Shown here piece by piece: positions 19,877 through 31,248 of a DNA stretch of 64,000 nt (position 1 is the first letter of the stretch; each line of letters opens with the position of its first letter). The translations under genes were made by a program, and so were the position numbers. The stretch comes from Nemertoderma westbladi (taxonomy: Eukaryota; Xenacoelomorpha; Nemertodermatida; Nemertodermatidae). The DNA is taken from NCBI GenBank assembly GCA_032718475.1, contig JAUCBJ010006053.1, forward strand, positions 1 through 64,000. Reading direction: 5' to 3'. Under the pieces are notes generated by a model. The model ran no database searches, was not told the DNA's origin, and saw nothing but the letters and a program-made list of their open reading frames with translations.

Positions 19877-22745
19877 ATGGAGAGGGAAACAGCGGCGGAG
19901 CGCCAATGGATTAACTAGAGAAAGGGTGCGGAAATTTCGACAGGCGAAAAAAGACGACTCTGAATGGAAAGATACACAGGCTTTGAAAGCACGTGAAAGG
20001 CGAGCTGCAAGAAAGCTTGAAGGTGACGTTTTGCTGACACGAGCTTCTGCAGCGCAGTATCGTTTGAAAATACACACTCAATGTGTGAAATGGGCAGCAA
20101 CAAAAAGAGAACAACGGAAGAATCATGACAAAAAGGGAATGGAAATTGATTCTGAAAATGTTTCTCTAAATGTACCGAAACGTTCCACTGCAGCAAAGCG
20201 CCGCCGTCGGTTGAATACGGATAGAAAAAACTGTATCATTAAACATTTACAACGAAAATTGGAACTAGCCCAGAAACGCAATAATTCCTTGAGTCGTAGA
20301 ATCCTCCGGAACCAAATTCAATGCGCTAGATGTAAGACAACTTCCATGACACCTGCGCAGACAGTTTTGAAGTCTGTTACTAAATCGTTGACACCACGGT
20401 CTAAACAGAAATCTGTTTCGCGACTAAAGAATCGAAAGGAGGTTTTGAAAGATTTACGAAACCTTGGTTGCAGAATTCGGTTAAGTAATAGATTCCAACG
20501 TACATCTGAAATGAGTGCTCAACGAGCAGCTTCACTTCGTGAAGCGGTTGAGGGTTTTGTGAGACGGGACGACGTATCAAAAGAGTGTCCTGATAAGTCG
20601 AAAAAGTCAATTGATGTTAGATTCGGTCATATAACGTCAGAGGTTCCCTTGCGATATCAAATGGAAAATCTTCTTATCTTACATTCTCGGTTTCTTTATG
20701 AAACAGGAAAAGAAATTTCGTACTCAGTGTTTACTAGATACTGGCCACGCGACGTCATTCAACCTAGAGCATCGGACTGGGGAACATGTTTATGCGTTAT
20801 CTGCGTGAATCCACAGTTAATGGTAGAAAGTTTGGTGGCGGCCAAGTTATTGCCCACTGGAAGTGTTGCTTGTGAAATCGCATTTCGTGAGAATAGTAAT
20901 TGGTCAAAGAGTATTAAATGTTCTAGTATCAAAAACATAGAAGTCCAGCAATGGATAAATGATTATGATGTCGATAAGGGTAAGAGGTTCTGGCGTAAAG
21001 TGACTAGATCTATTCGCTTGAAGTCGTTTACTGATATTATAGTAAAGGAATTGGATGGACTTAAAGCACACATTGAGTGAGTTAAGGCGCAGTTTTCTGC
21101 AATCAAGGGTGTGAAGGCAAAACGGGATAAACGAAGTATCATTATTCATGCCGATTGGAATGAAAATTATGCTGCACCAAATCCTGGAGAAATACATAGC
21201 GCTTACTATGATAAAAGATCTGTTTCACTTCATCCAATGTTAGTTTGGAAAGGAGACGAAGAGAAAGCCACCTCCTACATTGCTATGAGTGAAGATACAA
21301 AGCACAAGGCTGCGGCTGTTTTCACCAGTATTCGTATGGTAATGAGAGAGGCGATGAAAGAAGTGAAGGCTGAACTCAACTCCGAGTGTGTTGAAAATGT
21401 TACAATAATTAGCGATTCACCCTCCTCGCAATATCGTAATAGGTATATTCTGTACTTATTTCAGAAGTATTGTACTGAAATTAAGAAGAACTGCAGATGG
21501 ATATATCTGGAGGCTGGACACGGGAAGAGCCCGGTGGATGGAATAGGAGCAACGGCAAAACGAGTCCTGGATTCCGCCATTAGCCTGCATGTTTGTGACG
21601 ATACTCCGACCTTTGGCAGGATGGTAGATATGTTGCGATCGAGAATAATCTCAAAAGTTATCACCTATACAAGTGGCGACATAGGGAAAGTGAATAATAC
21701 ACTAAAATCGGTAAATATACGTCCAGTTGTTGGCATTGGGAAATGTCACGATGTGCTATATATCCCCAACTCTACTGCTGTTATTATGAAGAAGAAGTCT
21801 TGCAATCTAAATGATTGTGAACTGAGATGCCTTCAGCATGGAATTATATGGAATGTTCTGTTTGGCAAGAAGGGGCTCAGTAAGGAAGTGAAAAAAAACG
21901 ATGGGTGTGGAGACAAGGTGGATGGGAGTGGAGACGAGGTGGATGGGAGTGGTGACGAGGTGGATGGGAGTGGAGACGAGGTGGATGGGAGTGGAGACGA
22001 AGTGGATGGGAGTGGAGACGAGGTTGGGAGTGGAGACGAGGTGGATGAGAGTGGAGACGAGGTGGATGGGAGTGGAGACGAGGTGGATGGGAGTGGAAAG
22101 GAGGTGGATGGGAGTGGAGACGAGGTGGATGGGAGTGCAGACGAGGTGGATGGGAGTGGAGACGAGGTGGATGGAAGTGGAGACGAGGTGGATGGGAGTG
22201 GAGACGAGGTGGATGGGAGTGGAGACGAAGTGGATGGGAGTGGAGACGAGGTGGATGGGAGTGGAGACGAGGTGGATTGGAGTGGAGACGAGGTGGATGG
22301 GAGTGGAGACGAAGTGGATGGGAGTGGAGACAAGGTGGATGGGAGTGGAGATGAGGTGGATGGGAGTGGAGACGAGGTGGATGGGAGTGGAGACGAAGTG
22401 GATGGGAGTAGAGACGAGGTGGATGGTAGTGGAGACGAGGTGGATGGGAGTGGAGACGAGGTGGATGGGAGTGGAAAGGAGGTGGATGGGAGTGGAGACG
22501 AGGTGGATGGGAGTGGAGACGAGGTGGATGGGAGTGGAGACGAGGTGGATGGGAGTGGAGACGAGGTGGATGGGAGTGGAGACGAGGTGGATGGGAGTGG
22601 AGATGGGAGTGGAAAGGAGGTGGATGGGAGTGGAGATTGTAATATTGTATGTTGTAATATTGCATATAACTGTATCATAATAATTTCGATATTATGTCAT
22701 AATAAAATGCCTCCAAATTATTTCTTATTTGATTGGTCAGTTTAA
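19877..22745 (+). pseudogene. DDE-like transposase with (VDGSGDE)n tail
   Basis: A likely start at 19877 (MERETAAERQ) is one frame off the main ORF and joins it if one base near 19905 is ignored. The N-terminal half (19926-21077) is basic and helix-rich. A single in-frame TGA (21078-21080) is followed in the same frame by the catalytic-looking half: IIIHADWNENYAAPNPGE, VTIISDSPSSQYRNRY and EAGHGKSPVDGIGATAKR. Conserved Asp residues here suggest an RNase-H-fold triad, which is inference. The last ~245 codons are a 21-bp minisatellite reading VDGSGDE. Total length is about 950 codons. I recall similar proteins as uncharacterised repeats in other invertebrates but cannot name the family. Confidence 0.7.
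21905..22640 (+). repeat. 21-bp minisatellite, about 35 units, inside ORF
   Basis: Unit GTGGATGGGAGTGGAGACGA plus G, roughly 35 copies. Differences are point changes (GAAAGGAG, GCAGACGAG) and two in-frame length variants (an 18-bp unit near 22024 and a shortened unit near 22600). Being a multiple of three and free of stops in other frames, it leaves long open frames on both strands; those are artefacts. Confidence 0.97.
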
Positions 22746-22983
22746 ACTCTAGCGACTACCTGATTGGTTTAAACTTGCGTTACATATGAGACAAATCGTT
22801 ACCGACAGGACATAAGTTTTTCGTCCATAACTTCTTTACTATTGGTGGAAAAAATGAACCACTATGAAATTTGAAATCAGCACATAAAGGGCTTTCAAAA
22901 TATGTATGGTTTGATAGGGTTTGCGAACAATTTTTTTTTAATTTTTTAACCTGGAATTTGGCCATTTTTTGCGTAATCGACCC

Positions 22984-24892
22984 ATTGATGTTTGCAGATG
23001 TGCTCATTGTTATTTTGGAATTGACTATCACAATAACTGTAGGGACATGGAATATCCATTGTGCAGTAAGGTAGAGTGAATACAGTATTAGAGTAAGTGG
23101 CAACAAACAGATAACTATTTTGTATAAGGCATATTATATTATGTGTGCTGTGGTCCCACTTTACTGTAACGAAATGAGTTTTTATTTTAAAAATAGCATT
23201 GAAACGCCAATAAAGAAATTAAAATAAAGTCAAGAAATATACCGCAAAAAATAAAGAAATTTTTAACATCACACGGTAAATTCGCTATGGATCCTGTTCA
23301 GAGATAGACTCATTCTTGTGGTTGCTATGCATACACACCTTCGTTGCTAAGGCTTCTAGCGGGCAATAAAAATATTTTGCCAACAAATATTGTTTGAAAT
23401 CACATATTTTCAACTAATTTCAACCAACTGCTTTCTCGTTGCTATGGTTGATACCTAGTTGCTATGGAAACAAACCTCTGTTGTTAAGGTGTGGTCGTCA
23501 AATATATAATGTAATTGTGTAATCCAAAAAAGGTCCACATGCAAATATTCACCAATAACCAACTAATCGTTCATCCGTTGCTATGCAATACACTTTGCTA
23601 TGGAAAATGACTATTGCCAACTTTTGTCAGTCTATAACCTATATTGCATAGTAAGCATGACATAAACATTTAACTGCATGATGGTTGCTATGGACTATAC
23701 CTTGTTGTTTATGGTAAAGACCCCCTGTTGCTATGGTGTGGTCCCTAAGTATATCATATAATTATAATAATCAATCTATGTCTACATACAAATTTTCAAC
23801 AAAAACCAACCAACCCTTCGTCTGTTGCCACTGTATGTACAGGAATACACATCTGTTGCCATGGATACTGACTGGCATAGTCTTACCAACTTCACACATG
23901 TCTGTCTACCAACTACCCAGGCATACTGTAATCTTTCAACAATGAGGCAACGCATTGACATTTGGATGCAAGTTATATTTATTTTAACAACGATTTTGTA
24001 ATAATTTTGTAGCAACCTTGATAAATTAGCTTGAGGCGTTGCCATGGGCAACATGTTACACTTTGGGACCCTAGACAATTTTTACCGCGTCTAAAACGGC
24101 CTATTTACTGAGGAAACAACAAATTAAAACCGCGGTAAGGAATACCTATTGAGTTAGAAGTGCTTTTATTCAATTCATACAGCAGCTGCCATGACGACAG
24201 AGATACAACGCAAAATTATGATACTCAAATATTATGAAAATTAGCTAAAATGTGGAATTTTTTCAGGAAATCCTTAAGTCCATGTTAATGAAATCCGGAT
24301 ATTTAGTGCATTCGAAAGCTAAGAGTATTATCTATCTTTATATGTAAAGAACTCGTCATGAAACCTACGGGAAGTTACATTTTAATGAGATCGTGTTTTT
24401 GTGTGAATTGGCGTGACACCAAAATATTGTCGTTCAATCTTGAATAAAACTGAGCCATCGGCATGAAATGTTATAAATGATACATAATTAGTTGCGTAAA
24501 CACATAATCTATCGATTAGGAAAAAAAAATATTGAAAAAAATATGAATGGAAGCGGCCAAAATCGTATATAGTACATAATAAATAATTTATAACTATTTA
24601 TAATAGTTATAAATAGCCTGTCACTTGTATAAATTTACGAAATTCATTGACGCCAGGCATGTCACATAATTATATTTTCATAATTTAATAAAAAAATTCA
24701 TTCAAAAATGAGACAACTATAAAATTATTCTGTTTTGAAATTTCAGAATAATTAACAAGCGTTGTGGCAATAGGTGCAAGGTCACAGTTATCTCAAATAT
24801 CACCTTATATCCCAGTTGCTATGGAAACTAAGGTGACTAAGGAAACTATATGCTCTAGAAAAAATTCCCCAAGGATGCCGAAGTGGCACCTT
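22984..24892. other. Non-coding region with TTGCTATGG repeats
   Basis: No gene is recognised. 23340-23960 is dominated by TTGCTATGG/TTGCCATGG words. The phrase GGTGTGGTCNNYAARTATAT at 23491 recurs at 23737 with following sequence, a ~246-bp imperfect tandem duplication. 24080-24892 is AT-rich and I see nothing in it. Confidence 0.55.
23437..23950 (+). repeat. ~246-bp imperfect tandem repeat
   Basis: Blocks GGTGTGGTC...AATATAT (23491/23737), CAAATATTCACCAATAACCA versus CAAATTTTCAACAAAAACCA, and CGTTGCTATG versus TGTTGCCACTG pair at about 246-bp spacing. Confidence 0.65.
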
Positions 24893-25400
24893 GAAAAACG
24901 AAAATATTTCCCGGAGCCCTTTTAAAATTATTTAGTAATTAAATTATTAACTAATATTACTAATATTAAATTTATTTAAAATAAATGAACAGACTAAATT
25001 CTTATCATGTTATGTTGGCAATGTTGCATGGAATCCAAAAAATGAAAAACAATATTAATTGGCGGAGTCCATTTGTAATTATTTAATAATTAAATTATTA
25101 AATAATATTAATAATATTACTAACGTTAAATTACAATGAACTTTCGAAATACTTAATAACTCATCTTCGCAAAGTTTCTTGAAGTCCAAAATATGGAATG
25201 AAGGAAATGGTTGAGTCCGTTTTTTATTAATATTTATTAGTTAAATTATAATTATTAATAAAATAATTACATTTAACTAAATTAATGGACGAAATACAAG
25301 GCGTGGTGTGCTAGCTATGTTGCATAAGTTTTATAAATAGTGAAGGAAAATAATTGGCAGGGTCAATTTATCACTACTGTTTAATGTTTATGTAATCCAG
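24893..25400. repeat. Left long terminal inverted repeat
   Basis: It pairs with 27980-28481. The segment includes AATTATTTAATAATTAAATT-type AT palindromes and the conserved inner block GGCGTGGTGTGCTAG. Confidence 0.85.
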
Positions 25401-25447
25401 ATATTATAAACAAAACATAAATATATATAGAAATATACTGTAGGAAA

Positions 25448-27598
25448 TCACACATGTTGTGAATTGTATTCTGCTGTAGCTCGTAACAATTGCTCCCCAT
25501 ATTTAGGGTGGTTATCTCCTACTTTAAATTTTGCCCAAGTTGCCTCAAAATCGGCATGTACAGATTCAGAAGCCTGTTCGCTGAAATATCCCAGGCCCAA
25601 CTTCCGACTACTACAAAATTGTTCTACATGAAAAAATACTGCGTGAACTTTTGGTGTAATACTGATCTTCAGATCCATGTATAGTTTGCGAAATTCAGCC
25701 ACAGTTTCAATATAGTTTGGTTTGAGCCTCATTCCAAAGCATGCCGAAACCACTTCATTGAATGAAACAAAGGTTTCTAAATATTTATTATGAGATGCTG
25801 GACATAATTCTTTCAGTTTATCGAGAGACTTGAGGAGCTTACGTGATGAGTTTCCATTAAAAGTTCCCCCATGGAGAGCTTCTCTCTCTATGTTGCAAGC
25901 CTGAGGCCACTGAGTAACATCCGGCCAAACGCTTAGCAATGAGTTATACAGATGATTCACAGTACCCATCATTAGGTGCAACTCTGGTGGAGGTATGATG
26001 TCTAGAACTAAATCAGATTTGTTACCAATCGGAATCGGAATATGGACACAGTTATTAAATTCTTTGACTTTCCTTTCATCTCTCCCAGTTTCAGAGTTCC
26101 ATTCCCAAAAGTTTTCTTCTATATTAGCTAATGTGCGCATGTTTCCAACAGATCCAAGATCAGATTTATGGGCCTCACACCAGCTGCATGGAAAACTTGC
26201 CCCATGTGCCATGATACCGAGAATAATGTTGCATAGTTTTAAATCTGTGGCTAATATTGGAGGGGGATAAATATTACAAACTATTTGATTAAGTGAAAGT
26301 TTTAGCCAAATTTGCAACATGTTATAGTAGTTTTCTTGAATGTTGGGTGCAATGAATAACAACAGAGTCCGCTTTACCCCCGACTCAATGCGTTTTTTTG
26401 CTGCTACACCTTCCTCATACTTATGGCGCTTTCCAGTAGATTCTTCCTCTATCATTTCTACAGAAATAGGCGATATTGGTTGAATAAGATTAAGACAAAG
26501 TTTCAAAAAACCACCACCACCATCTACACCTATCTTCCACTGGAGATCTCCTATCTGATGTCGTTCCATTGACACATAATTCACAAAAGCCTTTATATCT
26601 TTGCAGAATACAGATTTTCTCAAAATATTTGTAACTGTATCAGGTTTGTGTTCTTTTTTAATGAACTTCATGTCTTCGCACTGGAAAAACTCATCCGCCT
26701 GGTGGTTAATGCTTTGTAATTTTGTTTCAAGGTGATGTTCAATAATATCACGGCTGCCTGCTGATGTGCGAATATGTGTTGCAAGACGAATGGTTTGGTT
26801 TGATGAAAGATTTAAATCAACTTGGATATGAGACATATCATCAGCAGAGAATAAAACTCGCTTGGCTGAGGAACTCTGTTCATCTTCTCCTTTTGAATTC
26901 CTTTTTGTACATATTTTTACAGGAAGCGGCCAACCACCAGATGGCTTTGACAAGTTTGTCACCTTGGAAGATGTTGCCTGATCATCTCCATCTGCTAGTT
27001 TAGCCTTGATAATATTGGTTGCAAATCTCTCTTTCGAAGTCGGTGTACCAGCAAGGCCATCTAGATTTTCAACCCGAGTTCCACGAGTGCATACATGTTT
27101 CAGCCCTGGACCAAGTTGAGAGAGGCAGTAACTACAGATCATGATTGGTTGAGGAATAAATCCGCCAGATGAAACATCAGCTGACGTAGAAGGCCGACCT
27201 TTCTTAGGATGTGAAACAGTAGTAGTTGGTAAAATATCTGCAGTTGGGATGGTGTTAAGGGCAGAACGGCGTGCAAAGTTACAAACCAAGCACTCACAAT
27301 TATCATTATCTACAGTTTGACTTCTGGTTAGTGGTCCCTGGGCCAGTAGAGAATGGTTAAAAAGTTTTATTTGACGAGTAAATATTCCTTTTGAATAATT
27401 ATGCAGAACCGTTCGACACGTTGCGCATATTGATGTTGGCAAACGAATATCATTAATATCATATCCATCCTTAAAAATAAACTGTTTGATATTTTCAAGT
27501 TGTGATGAAGTAATACTCCGCATCTGTTTAGTTTTGCCGAAGCAAAGAAGGCAAATTGCTCGTCGGGATTCATCATGGCTGCGTTTAGTTTTTGGCAT
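25448..27598 (-). CDS. Putative DDE-type transposase, 716 aa, intact
   Basis: The single ORF begins MPKTKRSHDESRRAICLLCF. The N-terminal ~180 residues hold paired Cys motifs (CLLC, CATC, CECLVC, CSYC...HVC) that look like zinc-binding or DNA-binding modules, and a stretch with KKGRPS resembling an AT-hook. The central part has WKIGVDGGGGFLKLCLNL and IMAHGASFPCSWCEAHKS, then LDIIPPPELHLMMGTVNHLY. Near the C-terminus comes YFSEQASESVHADFEATW, like the Glu-containing helix of RAG1/Transib/Chapaev-like transposases. An Asp (GVDGGG), a second acidic residue and this Glu could form the triad; that is inference. It is flanked closely by the TIRs, which supports the transposase role. No stop or frameshift is present. 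Confidence 0.78.
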   Translation of the reverse strand: MPKTKRSHDESRRAICLLCFGKTKQMRSITSSQLENIKQFIFKDGYDINDIRLPTSICATCRTVLHNYSKGIFTRQIKLFNHSLLAQGPLTRSQTVDNDNCECLVCNFARRSALNTIPTADILPTTTVSHPKKGRPSTSADVSSGGFIPQPIMICSYCLSQLGPGLKHVCTRGTRVENLDGLAGTPTSKERFATNIIKAKLADGDDQATSSKVTNLSKPSGGWPLPVKICTKRNSKGEDEQSSSAKRVLFSADDMSHIQVDLNLSSNQTIRLATHIRTSAGSRDIIEHHLETKLQSINHQADEFFQCEDMKFIKKEHKPDTVTNILRKSVFCKDIKAFVNYVSMERHQIGDLQWKIGVDGGGGFLKLCLNLIQPISPISVEMIEEESTGKRHKYEEGVAAKKRIESGVKRTLLLFIAPNIQENYYNMLQIWLKLSLNQIVCNIYPPPILATDLKLCNIILGIMAHGASFPCSWCEAHKSDLGSVGNMRTLANIEENFWEWNSETGRDERKVKEFNNCVHIPIPIGNKSDLVLDIIPPPELHLMMGTVNHLYNSLLSVWPDVTQWPQACNIEREALHGGTFNGNSSRKLLKSLDKLKELCPASHNKYLETFVSFNEVVSACFGMRLKPNYIETVAEFRKLYMDLKISITPKVHAVFFHVEQFCSSRKLGLGYFSEQASESVHADFEATWAKFKVGDNHPKYGEQLLRATAEYNSQHV

Positions 27599-27979
27599 TT
27601 TACTGTACTTAGATTAGTGGCATTGTACACAGAAAAAATTTCAATCTATCAATGAGACAATAAAATCAGGTGGTATATAATAATAAGAAATAATATTGAA
27701 AAATGAAAAATGAAAAACGACATAATATCACAGAATAACAAGTAAGTAATAATGAAAAATGGATAATGAAAAATGAAAAATTACAATATGGAAAACATAA
27801 TATCTACTTTACTTATATCTACTTGTATTATACAACTTGTCTAGGTTAGACTTTACCTTAGATCTAATCAAAAAACCAATTTATAATATTGTTTATAATG
27901 ACCTTGATTGATGGATTAATATTAAAATATATTAATTATTTTTTTTAAACAAATAATTCATTGAAAATTGACTTTCCAC

Positions 27980-28481
27980 ATCTGTATTACATAAGCAGTA
28001 GTTAGAAGTTGACCCTGCCAATTATTTTCCTTCAATATTTATGAACTCATGCAACATAACTAGCACACCACGCCTTGTATTTCGTCCATTAATTTAGTTA
28101 AATGTAATTATTTTATTAATAATTATAATTTAACTAATAAATAATAATCAAAAACGGACTCAACCATTTCCTTTATTCCATATTTTGAACAATTTTGATA
28201 CTTTGCGAAGATGAGCTATTAAGTATTTTGAAAGTCATTCTGTTTAAATATTAGTAATATTATTAATATTATTTAATAATTTAATTACTAAATGATTACA
28301 AATGGACTCCACCAATTAATTTTGTTTCATATTTTTCAGACCCCAGGCAACATTGCCAACATAACAGGATAAGAATTTAGTCTGTTCATTTAATTTAAAT
28401 AAATTTAATATTAGTAATATTAGTTAATAATTTAATTACTAAATAATTTTAAAAGGGCTCCGGGAAATATTTTCGTTTTTC
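27980..28481. repeat. Right long terminal inverted repeat
   Basis: Inverted partner of 24893-25400. The stretch 27600-27980 between gene start and TIR is AT-rich and holds short GAAAAATGAAAAA repeats. Confidence 0.85.
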
Positions 28482-28555
28482 CTTTTTTTTGACTCAGGGC
28501 ACCAAACCTAACATAAATATGCAAACAGAATTGGCGTTCATTTTTCTTCACCAAG

Positions 28556-29640
28556 ATGTCCACTCAAGGGTGGTGTGTCAGACAAACGAATCTATTGACC
28601 TTTGAAAAGATGGGGCATTTGGAAGAACCATGCAGTACCAATCCTGGCAAGAAAAGATACTGCATATCGAGTAGTAAAAGATTAGAAGTGGAGACTTGTA
28701 TTGGTGCTACGGTTTACAATGGTAAAAGCCAATGGTTAAACCCATTCCTGGTAAGCGTGTTATGGTGCATGTTCCAAGAACGATAATTTACGATAAGCTA
28801 TTGATTGGCTGAAGGAGTTCAAAAACTTTGCTCCTTTTGTAGTGATGTTCTAAGCCGGAGGTAACCAATTTTGTATTACTATATGCTGATGGGAAGCTTG
28901 CCGACAATAATATAGTGATATAGACTTTCGCCTTGAATATTATAAAGAATTATATGGGCGTGACTACAAACGTATTGTATTTTATGTTTGTGAAAGGGCA
29001 AGTTATTATAAGTATAAAGATTCTTCTGAAACTGTATCTGATTCATCCTTATGTGACGCTGTGTCACCATTGTCTATAGGTTGCAAATGCGCATCACTAA
29101 TCAAGACGCCTCTGTCAGTGGATCACATGGTGAACCTGAACCACTTACCGAATCTACAATCAATGATTTGGTGCAAAGGAGTAGGATGTGTAATAATGAA
29201 GTTTATGTTGTGGACAGTGATAAGATTGAAGTATTCATAGAGAATAGAGTTGATATGATTGAAATACTGGATTCCATCGAAATAAGGACACAATGTATAG
29301 TAATTTCTGATGACCTATGTCTGTCCTTTAATCGGCCAAAAACGCGAAGAAGAGGCTCTATGTGGATGCTGTCTCAGCTCAGTGTGGTGACTTCTCGCCA
29401 TTCGTCTCCTGCAAAACAGTTCTGGCTCCGCAGGCGAACCACCTTATCCATGTCCTAGCAGACAGACTGCACCAGTCATGGGGCAAGCCCTTCAGTACCA
29501 CGATGGGCTGGGTCCATACCAGGGTCAAATTCGAAATAATCTGTGGGGCCTCCCTTTGCCTTCGTGGTTCGAGGGTAAAGTGGCGAATTGGACTGACTTT
29601 TGAGGATGGTGCTGGGTTGCCGAAGTTTTAGCTTCAGTCT
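28556..29640 (+). pseudogene. Decayed coding remnant, unknown mobile ORF
   Basis: Coding-like segments appear in shifting frames: LTFEKMGHLEEPCSTNPGKK (28556 on), DIDFRLEYYKELYGRDYKRI (about 28917 on), LTESTINDLVQRSRMCNNEV (29140 on), and MGWVHTRVKFEIICGASLCL with RGSRVKWRIGLTFEDGA (29505-29620). The last stretch resembles a C-terminal GWVRxRLSFAI...LCxRGSR motif I recall from uncharacterised repetitive invertebrate ORFs. Several stops and frame changes make it a pseudogene. No catalytic domain is identified. Confidence 0.4.
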
Positions 29641-30130
29641 ATCTGAGGATTCTGAGTTAATAACTATTCTAATTAGTGGTGTAATTGAAAAATTATATTA
29701 GCTGTTGTTTATTACTAATGGTTTTGTACATAGTAGGGCAGATTAATTAATCAATTATGTATAATGTTGTGCTATTAATGAATTTTGAATAAAAAAAGTT
29801 TTGGGAGAAAAAAATCTGTTGATGGCCATACACTTACAAAGATGTTTCCATTGGTTAGAATTACGACGATCTTGAAATTAATTACAATACAGTTAGGATT
29901 CATAGGATGCATCTTTTACAAGATTTATTCACTCAAATAGATAATATATGCCCAAACGAGCGATTTAAAGTGGGGGTTCGACATAGAACCGGGAATTGGC
30001 AAAGGGGGCCCACATAGGAACTTCATTCAGTAACGCTGTGGCTAGTTCATCCATGTTTAAAACTGTTGATGGCTTTATCTTTCCATGCAGTGTTGATATG
30101 AAGAAATTTCCACCCTGAAATGATGAGGGA
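29641..30130. other. AT-rich spacer
   Basis: I see no gene or clear repeat. Coding remnants may continue around 29940-30120, but I cannot support them. Confidence 0.4.
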
Positions 30131-30133
30131 AGT

Positions 30134-30650
30134 TTGGATCTGGGGTATTTCCAACCATGTACTTCAGCTTTACCAGAATGCGAAAAACTTTCAATATTCG
30201 ATAACTTTATGAAAGCCTATATTATATTATTGAACAATGCCATTATTGATGCTGTAAAAAATGAATTTCTAAAATACATTCAGCATGCTCCAAAGGAACT
30301 AGTTATTAAATTTATTTGTTGTAGCCTGAAACTGCCTCTAAAACAATGGATCGATGATTGCTATTTTATTAATATGAGTGAACTGGGTCTAACCGCCATA
30401 AGGAGTCGGATATAATCCATTGGCTAAGTTTGGTGTTAGAAGAAGTGGTTGGAAAGGGTCTAATTTCTATTGAAGATAATGGGCAAATGTTAACCTTAGA
30501 CATTGATGAATAAAACAAAGGTTTTTTCGAGACTACCAAACCTGTTGCCATTTCAAAGTTGCGAATAAAATTTAAAGTCAACTGTGAGAATGAGTGTCAA
30601 TGTCTCCTCCTATATTCAACTTGCACCACAACTAATCCTTTGCATATCGG
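30134..30650 (+). pseudogene. Hypothetical coding remnant
   Basis: A 93-codon frame (30134-30415) contains FDNFMKAYIILLNNAIIDAV and KQWIDDCYFINMSELGLTAI. After a stop and frame change it may continue as LVLEEVVGKGLISIEDNGQM (30430 on). No family is recognised. It may belong to the same decayed element as 28556-29640. Confidence 0.3.
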
Positions 30651-30756
30651 TGATAATTCAGCAATGAAACTGATTTTGATAAATCGTGCATTGGTTCTGG
30701 TATGACATTTGGTTTATTATAGAGTGAAAACTATCAATAGACAGATACATATATAT

Positions 30757-30990
30757 AATGTCCATTGACATGAACGTGATGCAATGTAAGGGACCCTCTG
30801 GTAGATAATGCTTAACGGGGGCAGATTCTGAGATGTAGTAGGACATAATCTGGAGGTGAGGTTGTATAATTATAATGTCCATTGACATGAACGTGATGCT
30901 AATGTAAGGGACCCTCTGGTAGATAATGCTTAACAGGGGCTGATTCTGAGATGTAGTAGGACATAATCTGGAGGTGAGGTTGTATAATGG
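30757..30990 (+). repeat. 117-bp tandem duplication, two copies
   Basis: AATGTCCATTGACATGAACG starts both units (30757, 30874). The copies differ by only a few bases (for example GGGGGCAGATT versus AGGGGCTGATT), so the duplication is much younger than the decayed sequence around it. Confidence 0.92.
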
Positions 30991-31248
30991 AGTTAGTTAA
31001 CGATCGAGCTAACGATCCATATGTCAATAGGATGAGGCACTTGGAATTATGATGTCATTGTCCCAATCTATCCATTCTGATCTTTGTGATCCTTAAAAAG
31101 TGAGTATAAGTAACCAACTGACAGATGTTTCGGGATCAGATACAACATAGAGATACTACCTCAAGGCCCAATGGATAATATGATGATTTTCAACTCCATG
31201 ATGAATTTGTTCATGGGGTTGAAAGGGAATACTCGGTAGGATTCCTCA

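Larger units (their letters stand above)
18656..22983 (+). mobile_element. DNA transposon with unassigned DDE-like transposase
   Basis: Imperfect terminal inverted repeats of ~28 bp: GGGTAGATTACGCAAAAAGT on the left and the complement of GGGTCGATTACGCAAAAAAT on the right. ATT flanks both sides (18653-18655, 22984-22986), a possible 3-bp duplication. Subterminal GTAACGC words lie on both sides: near 19278, 19459-19483, 19533-19590 on the left and 22775-22800 on the right, often beside TGAGAC. One long transposase gene fills the middle. The superfamily is not assigned; Sola or Academ-like groups, which also have short target duplications, are candidates from memory only. Confidence 0.7.
24893..28481 (-). 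mobile_element. 3.6-kb DNA transposon with ~480-bp TIRs, unassigned
   Basis: The sequence from GAAAAACGAAAATATTTCCC (24893) is repeated inverted and ends at 28481. CTT flanks both ends (24890-24892, 28482-28484), a possible 3-bp duplication. Inverted similarity extends about 480-510 bp inward on each side at roughly 85-90% by eye. The only gene is one uninterrupted minus-strand ORF of 716 codons. The long TIRs and intact ORF suggest a fairly recent autonomous copy. I do not recognise a named superfamily. Confidence 0.85.

Noticed and set aside
21877-22680. Long ORFs of 259-281 codons overlapping the transposase tail on both strands
   Set aside because: They are only other-frame readings of the 21-bp minisatellite.
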